A stretch of 64,000 bases of DNA from contig WIUZ02000003.1 of NCBI GenBank assembly GCA_015956445.1, forward strand, positions 806,001-870,000, in the 5' to 3' direction. Positions 1 to 9,789 of this stretch are shown here, one piece after another (the stretch's first letter is position 1; every line of letters starts with the position of its first letter). Source of the stretch: Thelephora terrestris (lineage: Eukaryota; Basidiomycota; Agaricomycetes; Thelephorales; Thelephoraceae). A program made the position numbers and the translations under genes. The notes under the pieces are model-generated. The model ran no database searches, was not told the DNA's origin, and saw only the letters and a program-made list of their open reading frames with translations.

Positions 1-379
1 CTGGGGCATCCCAATTGCGATACCCCCACTGCCCAAATCGCATGATGTACAGATTCGTATTGTCCAGGACGATCTGGAAAACCGTGGAATTGATAACATT
101 GCAATCGCCCACCAACAATGGTTCCCCCCCAGTTTTGAAATACACCTCTGGAAACTCGGGGAAATGGTCGAGCGGAGGAGGTAGGTCTTCATGAGTCACC
201 AGACCCATGCGGTAATGCCTTATGCTATAAGCTAGAGCCCTGCCTGAACATGCGAACGTCACCAATTCAGGAGAACAACTCACGAGTAATGTGGAACGTG
301 CTGCACTTGATTCCAGGAGAGGCCATTCGAAGATACGAGAGGAAAAACTCCTAAACCACCAAACCCGAACACAGGGCAT
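1..379 (-). CDS. Hypothetical protein, partial (runs off left edge)
   Basis: An uninterrupted minus-strand frame of about 126 codons starts at an ATG at 379-377 and leaves the window at position 1. The product is rich in Phe, Trp and Tyr, has a proline run followed by Asp-His-Phe-Pro, and shows no motif I can name. The frame stays open upstream of this ATG to about 500, so the true start or an upstream exon could lie further right. Composition differs from the T-poor DNA that follows to its right, so it is probably a host gene or an older element fragment. Function unknown. Confidence 0.35.
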   Translation of the reverse strand, partial: MPCVRVWWFRSFSSRIFEWPLLESSAARSTLLVSCSPELVTFACSGRALAYSIRHYRMGLVTHEDLPPPLDHFPEFPEVYFKTGGEPLLVGDCNVINSTVFQIVLDNTNLYIMRFGQWGYRNWDAP

Positions 380-950
380 ATTTATAACAAACGCAATGTC
401 AAAAACCATCCACAAGATACCCATAAACAAACTGAAAACGTGTCCTGACAAGACGTAAACAGAGGGAACGCCCAAGGCGGCCGAACAGACGTTGAGGGAG
501 CACCCCCCCCCCAAAAAAAAAAAATTAATTAATTAATTGTTATTAGTAGACTGATGGAGCAGACGTGGTAATAACAATCACATAAGACACCACCCACATG
601 GAGGGGGATTGGAAGCACAATGCGACCTGGTTGACAAGATAGACAAAAGGGACCCATAATGAAACATCGGCCAAAGGAGGGCAACGACCTAACCCCGACA
701 GGCACCCGACCACAGAGACAAATCAAAACAACCCCAAAACAAAAAGGGAAGGGGAAGCGTTACAAACCACAGAGGAAAAGGAAAGACAGACACCCTGAAG
801 GCGGCCCACAAGACGGACATTAAAACAAACCGACAGCCGACGACCGTGAAACCCGAGAGGGTGAACCCCAAATCAACATCGAAAGTTCCCCCGAGAATCC
901 GAAGTCCAAAACAACACCAAACTCAGGAAGACCCCCACCAAACAAACTCA
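380..950. other. Intergenic or LINE 5' region; T-poor on plus strand
   Basis: No convincing gene. The stretch 503-524 holds ten C followed by twelve A, then a (TTAA)n run, which resembles the A-tail of a plus-strand retroelement; the LINE 3' end at 47,203-47,214 also has twelve A after a C-rich tract. From about 640 to 950 the plus strand is strongly T-poor, like the sense strand of the LINE ORF1 at 4388-6195, so it may be the LINE leader. It is cut at 950 by element F1. Confidence 0.35.
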
Positions 951-1253
951 CACTGGGGACAAGGGGTCAAATACCCGGTGGGTACATGCTGAACACATTG
1001 TGATCACAGTCAGCAAGTGATCACAATGTACACATCAATGTGAACTCAATGTGCCTGCTGTGCACTTGTTGATTGTGATCACAATGTTCCCATCAATGTG
1101 TTCACAATGTACCCAGCTCATTACATAATAGTTTCTTTCACAATGTTGTCCACAATGTGTCCAGCATGTGGCTGAGCCACTCATTCAAACTTCTTTCACA
1201 AAGTATCCAGTGATGTGTCCATAATGTCCCCAGTGTCAGGGTTGTGGGCCTGC

Positions 1254-1877
1254 TTACTGTTTAGGGGACGCTAGAGGATTAGCGGACGGGTGAGGAGTAT
1301 CGGGTCGAACTTTGAAGGGGGTTCCGGGGGTGGAGGTGAGGAAAGGGGGGATGTCAAGGGTGAGTGGGGACTCTGTTTGATAAGGGTGGAAGGGCGAGTG
1401 GTAGTCTTGACAGAACTGACTCAGTTGTTGGATGAAGGGGTCGAGGTCTTGATCACTGAGGCGTTCAAAGCTTACGAGATATTCTAGAACCGAATAAGGT
1501 AATTCAGTTGGGATCTCCCACCACAAGACAATGATAGCGGGGGAATGGGTGTGGACGTTAGTGGTAAGATGGATGCGGGGACTGGGAAAGTAGAAGGCCG
1601 GACTTATACTGAAGTAAACAGTCGCTAGGACGCTCTCAGTGGTATCTGAGTTCCAAAGGAACTGATGATCGGCTCCTAAGAGGAAAGGAGGAGTAGTGAC
1701 TCCGGAATCGAGCGCTGCAAAGGGGCGATAATAAGGGAAATGAGTAAGTAAACCGGCGGTTCGGTTTACTTGAAGACTTCTGATGAGTTTATACTCCCAG
1801 ACAGATCTTCTAACGTCTGGTATGACCGGACGCTGGATGGGACTGGTAGAGGGGAATGGGTTTGGGGCGCTGAACAT
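1254..1877 (-). CDS. Type A element protein 1 (207 aa), copy A1
   Basis: Single-exon ORF of 207 codons, the same length in all three A copies (also 18619-19242 and 27147-27770). It starts MFSAPNPFP and ends in a Ser/Pro/Thr-rich tail closing PKQ; the middle is aromatic-rich and contains VLWW followed by IPTELPYS. No transmembrane segment, zinc finger or known fold was recognised. A TATA-like box (TATATAAG, minus strand, 2037-2031) lies about 155 bp upstream of the ATG, and the stop lies only 20 bp from the element end. Differences between copies are mostly conservative, which suggests selection. Function unknown. Confidence 0.65.
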   Translation of the reverse strand: MFSAPNPFPSTSPIQRPVIPDVRRSVWEYKLIRSLQVNRTAGLLTHFPYYRPFAALDSGVTTPPFLLGADHQFLWNSDTTESVLATVYFSISPAFYFPSPRIHLTTNVHTHSPAIIVLWWEIPTELPYSVLEYLVSFERLSDQDLDPFIQQLSQFCQDYHSPFHPYQTESPLTLDIPPFLTSTPGTPFKVRPDTPHPSANPLASPKQ

Positions 1878-2204
1878 ACACTAGCAGGAGAATTCCTGCT
1901 TTTGGTTGAGTCAGAAAAGGAAATAAGACGTGAGGAGAATTCCTCAGCTTACTTTGTTTATTGAGAGTTTGTTGGTAGAGGAGTACAGAAGAGATTGAGA
2001 ATGGGGAAAAGAAAGGAGAGAACACCCTTCCTTATATACCCAGTCCTCTACAGGAGTCATAATTTTACAACGAACCAAACAGGGATCAACATGGTCTGTG
2101 CGTACTTTAGGGTAGGGTAAATGAGTCAGAGAAGTGGAACTTAGAACAACCGATATCGAGTACGAAATAGGGGAACAATAGCGAATGAGTCATTTAGGAG
2201 TTTG

Positions 2205-2400
2205 GTGGGGATTTCTCTTGATCAATGTGGATTTCTCTTGATCAATGGGGATTTCTCTTGATCAATGGGGATTTCTCTCGTTTCGCGGTAGCAATAGAAG
2301 CGTGATGGGGATTTCTCTTGTTTCATGGTAGCAATAGAAGCGTGCTGGGGATTTCTCTTGATCGATGGGGATTTCTCTGGATTTGATGGGATCGTGATTG
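2205..2400. repeat. Tandem GGGGATTTCTC repeats between the divergent A1 genes
   Basis: About seven to eight copies of a roughly 20-bp unit centred on GGGGATTTCTCTTGATCAAT, some separated by GGTAGCAATAGAAGCGTGAT. Equivalent repeats occur at the same place in A2 (about 19560-19700) and A3 (about 26690-26840). Their position between two divergent promoters suggests an upstream activating or bidirectional control region; this is inference. Confidence 0.6.
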
Positions 2401-2486
2401 GGGCTAAGGGTTCATTTATCCTAATCGGGGTTTAAAGGGATAATGATTCATTGTCTTCCCCTTTTGGCATCCTATTGAGTCAGTTG

Positions 2487-2493
2487 TATATAA
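2487..2493 (+). promoter_or_regulatory. TATA box of A1 protein 2 gene
   Basis: TATATAA stands 98 bp before the conserved ATG at 2585. The same box precedes the gene in A2 (19804-19810) and in A3. An ATG at 2507 is open in A1 and A3 but lies too close to the TATA box to be transcribed normally and is absent in A2, so 2585 is preferred as the start. Confidence 0.5.
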
Positions 2494-2584
2494 TCCAGAG
2501 GGATTATTGGTCTTTTCCTCCCATCGCCTCTTTTCCTCTCCCACAATTGCCACTACTTCCTTCTCCTCAACCACATCTACTACT

Positions 2585-3479
2585 ATGTCTGCCTACGTTG
2601 CCAACAACGCTCTTCTCAACGCCGCTGCCACCCCCTTCGACTTCTCTCCGTCCCTTGAGACGGACGCTCCCCTCAACGTGGAGCAACACCTGTACGACAC
2701 CCCCGCCAACATCGCTCATGACAATCAGGTGGCAGTAGACTTCTTGGTCACTCACAATGCTCCTGCCGAGTTCTGGGAGCAAGCTGGGTATGAAGACCCC
2801 AACAGGACTTGAAGGTGGGCTCCTGGAGTCACTCCTATGCAGGATGCGATGGAGCAAGAGAGGGAGGATAGGATCTTGAAGTTGGAGAGGAGGATGGATG
2901 TCATGTATGTCGTCGTTAACAGTCTTAATGAAGACTTCTCTCACTTTGTCTTGGAACATTGGAAACCTTTCCAGGAGTCTCTCCTCAGATACTTTGGTCA
3001 TTGATGCCATGGAGCGTACTGCACCGACGCAACTCCTCACTCCCCTGTCGTCCCTCCGCCGTCTCCAGGATCGAGGAGTTCCTCTTCCTCAGTCCCCTCC
3101 TTGGAGTCCTGTTCCGAGTCGTCAGTTGGTGGAGAGGACCCAGAAGAACAGTCGCAAGAGTCCAATGACTCGTACTGGACAACGTTGTCGTCCCTCCGAC
3201 AAGTCACAGCAGGTTCGGATGAAGTTGAAGGTGGAGGTAGCGGGTCTCCAGGACCGTTATGGGTTCGCATTAGTGAGCGCGGCGCTGACGGACGTGAAGC
3301 GGGAGATGCATGATAGCCTGTTTCATGATGTGTTGGGGTGCAGAGAGTGCTGGCAGGATCCGGTAACGCGAGTGTACTCGTATTGCCCTCAAAGCGTACA
3401 TAACCCTCACCACTTTGCTCACCGTTGTCCGTTTGCTCAGGACTGTGCTTGTGACGTGGATCCTTTTGTTCTTGTTTAG
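2585..3479 (+). pseudogene. Type A element protein 2, copy A1 (two in-frame TGA stops)
   Basis: Homologue of the 302-codon ORF of A3. It starts MSAYVANN, with in-frame TGA at 2810-2812 and 3002-3004 exactly where A2 has CGA. A +1 frame change after about 3140 (also present in A2) is needed to reach the conserved Cys/His-rich C-terminus (CRECW, then CPQS, HNPHHFAH, C.C.C). The C-terminal Cys/His spacing suggests a zinc-binding fold. The neighbouring 207-aa gene stays open, so decay is uneven. Function unknown. Confidence 0.7.
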
Positions 3480-4549
3480 TCTTGTAAGATTTGGTGGTCA
3501 TCTTTGTACTTTTATTACTTCGAATAAGACCAATGTCTTGAATTATCTGTGTGATCTTGGATAGTATGTCACACGTTCGTGACACCCAGGGGGTTCTTTT
3601 TGAAGTAATCACAATGTAATCTCAATATTGTTCAATTTCATCATGAACTTTCAAAGAAATCACTATGTATATGGCTGTACACATTCTAGACACATCACTG
3701 GATATTTTGTGAAAGAAGTTTGAATGAGTGGCTCAGCCACATGCTGGACACATTGTGGACAACATTGTGAAAGAAACTATTATGTAATGAGCTGGGTACA
3801 TTTTGAACACATTGATGGGAACATTGTGATCACAATCAACATGTGCACAGCAGGCACATTGAGTTCACATTGATGTGTACATTGTGATCGCAATCAAAAT
3901 GTCCCCAGTGGGCACATTGAGATCACATTGATGGGTACATTGTGATCACAATCAAAATGTGCCCACTGGGCACATTGGACTCACATGGCCAGGCACATTT
4001 TGAATGTACTCAAATTTCCCCCACTGGGCACATTGTGATCACTTGTTGACTGTGATCACAATGTGTTCAGCATGTACCCACCAGGTATTTGATCCCTTGT
4101 CCCCAGTGTCATGAATTATGACCCACACGTCAAAAACTCGCACATCCCCCCCCCTACGACGACACTAATCCGACTCCACCCTAATGGCAACGACAGGCCA
4201 TCCATGCAATTGCGACATGGACGACATCACCACCCCAAAACCGAAGAGGATCAAATCGAGGACAAGACACGAGCACAATACATCCAGGTAGAATATAGAC
4301 TGTGAGCCTCAAAAGCCACCACCCCTCACCCACTCAACTCACCTAGCACTCTATGACAACACACCCCACAGAATCCCCAGAGACGTTATGTTTGCCGTCA
4401 ACGGCCCTCTCACCAGCTCCCAAGCGACCAACACTGTCCCACCATCCCAGGAGGACCACGTGATGGAAGACACCACCGAAACTGGGGGAGAGACTGAATC
4501 CTCCGCTATGAGAGAACCGAGCACTACCGAGACCACCAACCCAGGGACT

Positions 4550-5774
4550 AACACTGGGGACAAACCTCAGTTTCCTGGCCCAGGACATTGTAAATGCATT
4601 GTAAGGAAATGGAAAATGTGCCTGACAATAACCAGCCTGGTACATCATAAATACATTCAAAATGTCCAGGCCAATTTCCTTAGTGTTGCCAGCACAGGAA
4701 ATGCTCAGTACATTCATGGTGTTCCTGGTCATGTGATCTCAGTGTTCCCATTAGGTAATCCATGGGAACATCATGAATTTTCCCAAAGAAATACCCATGT
4801 TGTCCCTGAGTGGCTCATTGAAAGAAAACCCTGAGTGAACCCACAGTTTCCCAGGTCATGTGACCTTGATGTCCTGATTAGGTAATCTGAGGGTAAACCA
4901 TGAATTTTCCCAAAGAAAGTAACCATGGTGTTCCTGAGTGGCTCATTCACAGTGTTCTTTCCAGTGTTCCCAGTGGTGTGATCACAGTGTTCCCAGTCAG
5001 TAAAATTCAAATTGAGCCTTAACGGTGCGCTGGAAGTGTACCAGTGTGGTATATCCTGAAAGTACTAAGGCCTTCAACCATGATGTACCAAAATTCGGCA
5101 AACCATCAGGAAACTGTGGGATCACTGAAAGGAAACTGGGGACACTGGGAACATCATAAACCCATTCAAAATGTTCCCAATTTCTCAGTTTCCTTTCAGT
5201 GTTCCCACAGTTTCCTGATGGTTTGCCGAATTTTGGTACATCACGGTCGAAGGCCTTAGTACTTTCAGGATATACCACACTGGTACACTTCCAGCGCACC
5301 GTTAAGGCTCAATTTGAATTTTACTGACTGGGAACACTGTGATCACACCACTGGGAACACTGGAAAGAACACTGTGAATGAGCCACTCAGGAACACCATG
5401 GTTACTTTCTTTGGGAAAATTCATGGTTTACCCTCAGATTACCTAATCAGGACATCAAGGTCACATGACCTGGGAAACTGTGGGTTCACTCAGGGTTTTC
5501 TTTCAATGAGCCACTCAGGGACAACATGGGTATTTCTTTGGGAAAATTCATGATGTTCCCATGGATTACCTAACGGGAACACTGAGATCACATGACCAGG
5601 AACACCATGAATGTACTGAGCATTTCCTGTGCTGGCAACACTCTAAGGAAATTGGCCTGGACATGTTGAATGTATTTATGATGTACCAGGCTGGTTATTG
5701 CCAGGCACATTTTCCATTTCCTTACAATGTATTTACGATGTCCTGGGCCAGGAAACTGGGATTTGTCCCCAGTG
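4550..5774. mobile_element. Foldback element F2a (1,225 bp, TSD TAA)
   Basis: Ends CACTGGGGACAAAC...TTTGTCCCCAGTG, flanked by TAA (4547-4549 and 5775-5777). It is nearly a perfect palindrome, centred near 5160, made of variants of GTTCCCAGTG and TTTCC words. Its apparent 79-codon ORFs at 4771-5010 and 5314-5553 encode the same peptide from the two arms and are not genes. A second copy of exactly the same length lies at 14763-15987. Confidence 0.85.
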
Positions 5775-6825
5775 TAAGTCGACAACTCTAGCCGCCCCAA
5801 ACCCCTGGCAACCCCGCCAATCCTACGCTGGGGTCGTTATCAGCCAAGGGAGCGCCCCGATCGCAGGGGAGGACCCTGCATCCAACGACGACGAGGTCGA
5901 TGAAAAGCCTGGCCTGATTAAAGGCTTCGATTCAAAGAAGATCTGGGTGAACCTTAACGGGAGGGTTCAACACGACTGGGAGAGCAAGGCCAACCAGGCT
6001 GTCCTAGTTCACTATCTTGACGGGGGATATGGCCCCAACCTCGCGTCGAACGTCAGACTCATTAAAGAGGACCTGCGCGGTAAGCACCCCCTCTCAAAAA
6101 CAACAATCAATCACACCCCCGTCCTCACTGACCACACCACCAGACATATTTGAGGAGAACTTCCCCAAGGAGGGAGAGATCAACCCCACAGTCATTGTCA
6201 GGCCGACGTGACCTCCACAGTTCAATAACACTCTTGTTATCCAAACCTATCACTTCAGGGATCAAACACACAGTTATAACCCTGTTGCAAACCCAGGGAT
6301 ATTGGAAGTCTCTTCACAGACTAGATTGGAAGAGAGGAGAAAGAAGGAGACAAGGGTCTTCAGGCACTCTTGCTCTAAGCACACAGCAATAGAGGTCACG
6401 GAGAGTCTGATGATAACAAATCTAAGGAGTACAGGCTAAACTACTCTGAGTATATATACTACTTAGATTTGTGACGTGACAGTGACGTGTAACTATACTA
6501 ATGATACAAACACAGACAAACATGGTCCGTGCACAGCACTGTATGGTCTGTGCATTACGTGGTGACTAATGCTACAAATTATCAGCTGATAAACGAAAGT
6601 GTGGCGGCCAATAGCAATTTGAGAGCATTACAAAACAGTTACAAAGCATGACGTATCCTGAGAATGTTCGGAAAGAATGTGGGTATGGCTGACTAACAGC
6701 CAATGGCAAAAAGGGAGCATATGACTAAGAAATAGGGGCATATGATGTCATGTGGGTCATATGCAGTAAACAATAGAAAGGATGACTCAACTCCTGAGTC
6801 GTGGAGGGGGCGTGGCATTTGGTAT

Positions 6826-6839
6826 ATAACCAAAGGGGG
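6826..6839 (+). promoter_or_regulatory. TATA-like promoter of the B1 coiled-coil gene
   Basis: GGTATATAACC precedes the ATG at 6889 by about 55 bp and is kept in the other copies (near 29051 and 41280 plus, 23485 minus). Upstream lies an AACTCCTGAGTCG block also conserved in all four copies. Confidence 0.5.
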
Positions 6840-6888
6840 TTGGATGACTGGTCTTCCAACAAACTTCCCTTTGTTACACACCGCCAAT

Positions 6889-8136
6889 ATGCCTCGTGCT
6901 CAAACCCGCATTCCCACTTGTCGTTCTACCTCCTACTCTCCTGTTCAGGAGAGCAATTACAACATCGATCGCTTCTCCCATGCCCGTCGGGATCCATCCC
7001 GCCCTTATCCCACTTTGGGATCCATCATGGACCGCACCGCCACCGCTGACCCAAATGAGGGGTTCTCTGATTTAGGTGGGGGCTCTGCTTGTGCGTTCCG
7101 ATTTAGGAAACCAAGCTAACTCCTTTTAGGTTTCAGGGACTTTCTCCAAGCCGCTCGTAGGGTGTCTCGGCGCAAGTTGGCGCGCATAGAGACCAATCCA
7201 TATGCGAACGAACTCCTTAATAGGGGTGTCGAGTTCATGACGGAGTCCAACGAGACCTTCAATTCCGTGTTGGAGGCCAGCGTTCTTCATACGGGGAACG
7301 TTGGGTCCATGTTAATGGATGAAGTGGCTCACGTCAATGAACGTGTTGATGTTCGTCGCGAAGAGATAGAAGCCTTGGAGAGTTGGAAGGAGGATATGCA
7401 GGGAGTTATTCATGGGCAAGAGGATAGCGTTGTTCGACAGGGGGCCGATATCGACTCGTTGAAGGTAAGAAAGTTTGGGTCAGGAGTAATTGACCTTTCT
7501 AACTCAAACTTTCTTTTTAGGGAGAGGTGACTACCCTTAAGGACTTGGTCCGGGTCTTGGTTACCAAGACTGGAGAATTGGAGGACGATAAGGTAACGGG
7601 TAGAGGTTGAAGGTTTTTGATGTCTTCTAACCCTATTCGTTTTAGGTTCGCCTTTATCGTCGTATCTCCGAGTTGACCGGAGAAGTCCAGGATCTCCAGA
7701 GGAGGTGTAACGAGCCGGGGGTCCGAGTGGAAGAGGAAGAGTTGGAGGTTCCGGAGCGGGCCGAATCTCCGCCTGCTCGTCTCATGGTCCAGTATGAGAA
7801 TAGGTTGGTTCCTATCAATGATGAAGTCGTTGAGATTCAGGAGGAGGAGTTCTACAGGAACGTCGGAGTTGTCCGTAGGGACACTCCTGTTCCTCGTATC
7901 CTCTAATCACGGTTACGGATACGACTTTGCCGAGGAACCGATGGCCGGCTCTGGAGTTCGATCCGTATGCCGAGTTTGTTCCTGATTCGGAACCGAACTC
8001 TGATACAGAGCTTCCAGATTACGAGGACCTGTCAGACGTGGACCCGAATGAGATTAGGGAGCAGAATTGGGCGAATGAGGAGTTGGTGAGGGCCGCCTTG
8101 GAGACAGTACAAAGGATCCGCAGAGATATTGATTAG
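6889..8136 (+). pseudogene. Type B element coiled-coil protein, copy B1 (frameshifted)
   Basis: Exons by comparison with B3 and B4: 6889-7075, 7130-7464, 7521-7592, 7646-8136, each bounded by GT-AG. The product starts MPRAQTR, then a basic Arg/Ser/Tyr-rich head, a long heptad-rich coiled coil spanning exons 2-4, and an acidic tail ending RRDID. In exon 4, near 7897, about ten bases present in B4 are missing, which shifts the frame into a stop (7904-7906); the original frame resumes downstream. It is probably non-functional or encodes a truncated protein. Confidence 0.7.
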
Positions 8137-8248
8137 ATAACTCTTTTGTACTCTGTCTCCTTGGAATTGATCTTCTTTCTTGTTCATTGCATATGATCCA
8201 TGAGTCGTAAAGCATAATGGTTTTCGTAAGTCCAATCCAAGGGTCAGA

Positions 8249-8479
8249 TTAATAAGTCGGTTGACTTCTGCGAGAGGTCAACACGCGACATTTATTAATA
8301 CATCCCTTGTTGTCGGTAGCCTGAATATCTACTAGTCGTCCAGGGGCAACGGAGGGCCAGGTAGGGGGAATCTTCGTATGAAGGTTCGCAGGTACATGTT
8401 CACGTATTATACCTCGGGTCTTCTGGGGTATCTTGACTAGTAGCACGTTCCACGTATTGGACTTTGACTCGTTAAGCAT
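8249..8479 (-). CDS. Type B element 76-aa protein, copy B1
   Basis: A 76-codon ORF convergent with the coiled-coil gene and kept at identical length in all four B copies (also 21871-22101, 30475-30705, 42718-42948). It starts MLNESKSNTW here (MLNDSKSNTW elsewhere) and ends RRSQPTY. The centre holds IPPTWPSVAPGRLVDIQ. No family recognised. Equal length and mostly conservative substitutions argue for a real product; an overlapping LTR control element could also explain conservation. Confidence 0.5.
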   Translation of the reverse strand: MLNESKSNTWNVLLVKIPQKTRGIIREHVPANLHTKIPPTWPSVAPGRLVDIQATDNKGCINKCRVLTSRRSQPTY

Positions 8480-9208
8480 AGGGCATATGGCATAATAAAC
8501 AGTTTACCGCCATGTTTAGGGCAGGGCACCAACTGACTTAGTGGTGATGAGGCGTTAAATAAAGGAAATGAAAGGGGGTAAACGGCGAAATCATCACAGT
8601 CATCCATCCCACCGCTGCGTCGCAGCCGCACAAGAACTGCAGAGGCGCCCCGCCGTACCTCTTCCTTGTCACCGACATACCGGCCCTGCTCCGTGAACTC
8701 CTCATCAAGAACGCAGTCTTCAACGTCAATAGCACCCTCAAAACCCTGTTCTTCAAAGTCTCCGACCCGGTACCCCACGACTACGTGATGACACTCAAGA
8801 ACTACAACTTGCCGGTCGACACGGAGGACGAACAAGCAAAGGCAGTCAAAGCAGTCAGGCAATCCGCAGCTGTGGTAGTTACATTACTGAGTAAAGTGTG
8901 ATAACTGGTCAGATTTCACCCTCAAAGTTATCATGATAACTTTGAGTACTGCTCAACCCATACTCACCCACTGTTTTGGGAGAGGTCCCAATTAGGCAGG
9001 TGCCGAGGGTGTGGATTGCCTGGGAGTCTGGGTGGGTTTCCTTTTTGGGAATATCCCAGAAAGGAAATATTGATGGCTTATGTAAGCAATGATGGGAAAC
9101 AGAATAGATGGAATGTCTATAGAAGGAAATACTATAAAAGGAAATACCATAAGAGGAAATTTGATGGATTACATAATGGGATCATGTGACTTCCTAAAAA
9201 GGAAATTT

Positions 9209-9600
9209 TACCTGGTATGTTATTTTTACCAAATATGTTATTTTTACCAAATATGTTATTTTTACCAAATATGTTATTTTTACCAAATATGTTATTTTTA
9301 CCAAATATGTTATTTTTACCAAATATGCTATTTTTACCAAATATGCTATTTTTACCAAATATGCTATTTTTACCAAATATGCTATTTTTACCAAATATGC
9401 TATTTTTACCAAATATGCTATTTTTACCAAATATGCTATTTTTACCAAATATGCTATTTTTACCAAATATGCTATTTTTACCAAATATGCTATTTTTACC
9501 AAATATGCTATTTTTACCAAATATGCTATTTTTACCAAATATGCTATTTTTACCAAATATGCTATTTTTACCAAATATGCTATTTTTACCAAATATTCTA
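9209..9600 (+). repeat. 18-bp tandem array, left arm of D
   Basis: About 21-22 copies of TATGCTATTTTTACCAAA; the first six or so have TATGTTA instead of TATGCTA. The mirrored array in the right arm (about 12281-12452) has only about 9-10 copies. Because 18 is divisible by three the array is open in several frames on both strands (FYQICY-type peptides), which is not evidence for a gene. Confidence 0.9.
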
Positions 9601-9789
9601 TTTTTTACCAGATTTGTTATTTTTCTAACTACAGCAATTTCTAAGTATGAGAACTTCTAAATAGCATAATTTTCAAGGATAGTGACCTTTCAATAAGTTG
9701 ATTTTCCAACATTACAATTGGAAGGTCTTCATTTCAATGAGATTTATGTAAACTTTTCTTTGCCTTTTCTACCATATGATAGAATATGG

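Larger units (their letters stand above)
1234..3584 (+). mobile_element. Type A LTR-like gene-carrying element, copy A1
   Basis: Begins TGTCAGGG and ends CGTGACA, with an exact 5-bp duplication CCCAG (1229-1233 and 3585-3589), so the boundaries are firm at 2,351 bp. TG...CA ends and a 5-bp duplication are the signature of LTR-retrotransposon integrase, yet there is no gag-pol, primer site or second LTR. It holds two divergent genes around a shared central region (about 2040-2480) that contains tandem GGGGATTTCTC-type repeats and a TATA-like box on each side. It could be a solo LTR with an unusual coding load or a non-autonomous element. Inserted in F1. Confidence 0.85.
951..4108. mobile_element. 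Foldback element F1 (CACTGGGG ends, 3-bp TSD)
   Basis: The ends are CACTGGGGACAAGGGGTC and its reverse complement, flanked by TCA at 948-950 and 4109-4111. The arms (951-1233 and 3590-4108) are inverted repeats built from variants of a short word around TTGTGATCACAA, with no ORF of its own. The A1 element sits inside. The CACTG end and 3-bp duplication recall CACTA/EnSpm-type DNA elements, so this is probably a non-autonomous palindromic derivative; that class assignment is inference. Confidence 0.8.
6196..8598 (+). mobile_element. Type B LTR-like gene-carrying element, copy B1
   Basis: Begins TGTCAGGCCGACGTGACC and ends CGGCGAAATCATCACA with 5-bp duplication GTCAT (6191-6195 and 8599-8603); 2,403 bp. 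It has LTR-type ends but no retrotransposon interior. Read on the minus strand it looks like an LTR: a long U3-like part, a TATA-like box about 250-270 bp from the end (near 6450), then a short transcript-like tail ending CCTGACA. It carries a coiled-coil gene on the plus strand and a 76-codon ORF on the minus strand. It interrupts LINE ORF1. Confidence 0.85.

Noticed and set aside
503-545. Definite LINE A-tail at the left edge
   Set aside because: Twelve A after a C run fits, but no LINE coding sequence precedes it and no duplication can be defined.
2205-2400. GGGGATTTCTC as an NF-kappaB-type site
   Set aside because: Rel-type factors are not known in these fungi; only the tandem arrangement is noted.
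2507-2585. Upstream ATG (MVFSS) as the start of type A protein 2
   Set aside because: It lies about 14 bp from the TATA box and is not kept in A2, whereas MSA is present in all copies.
4771-5553. Pairs of identical 79-codon ORFs on opposite strands (also 14984-15766)
   Set aside because: They arise from the two arms of the F2 palindrome, so identity is expected without coding function.
9089-9660. Long ORFs of CYFYQI and MLFLPN repeats on both strands
   Set aside because: They are translations of the 18-bp array in element D; unit length divisible by three keeps frames open.
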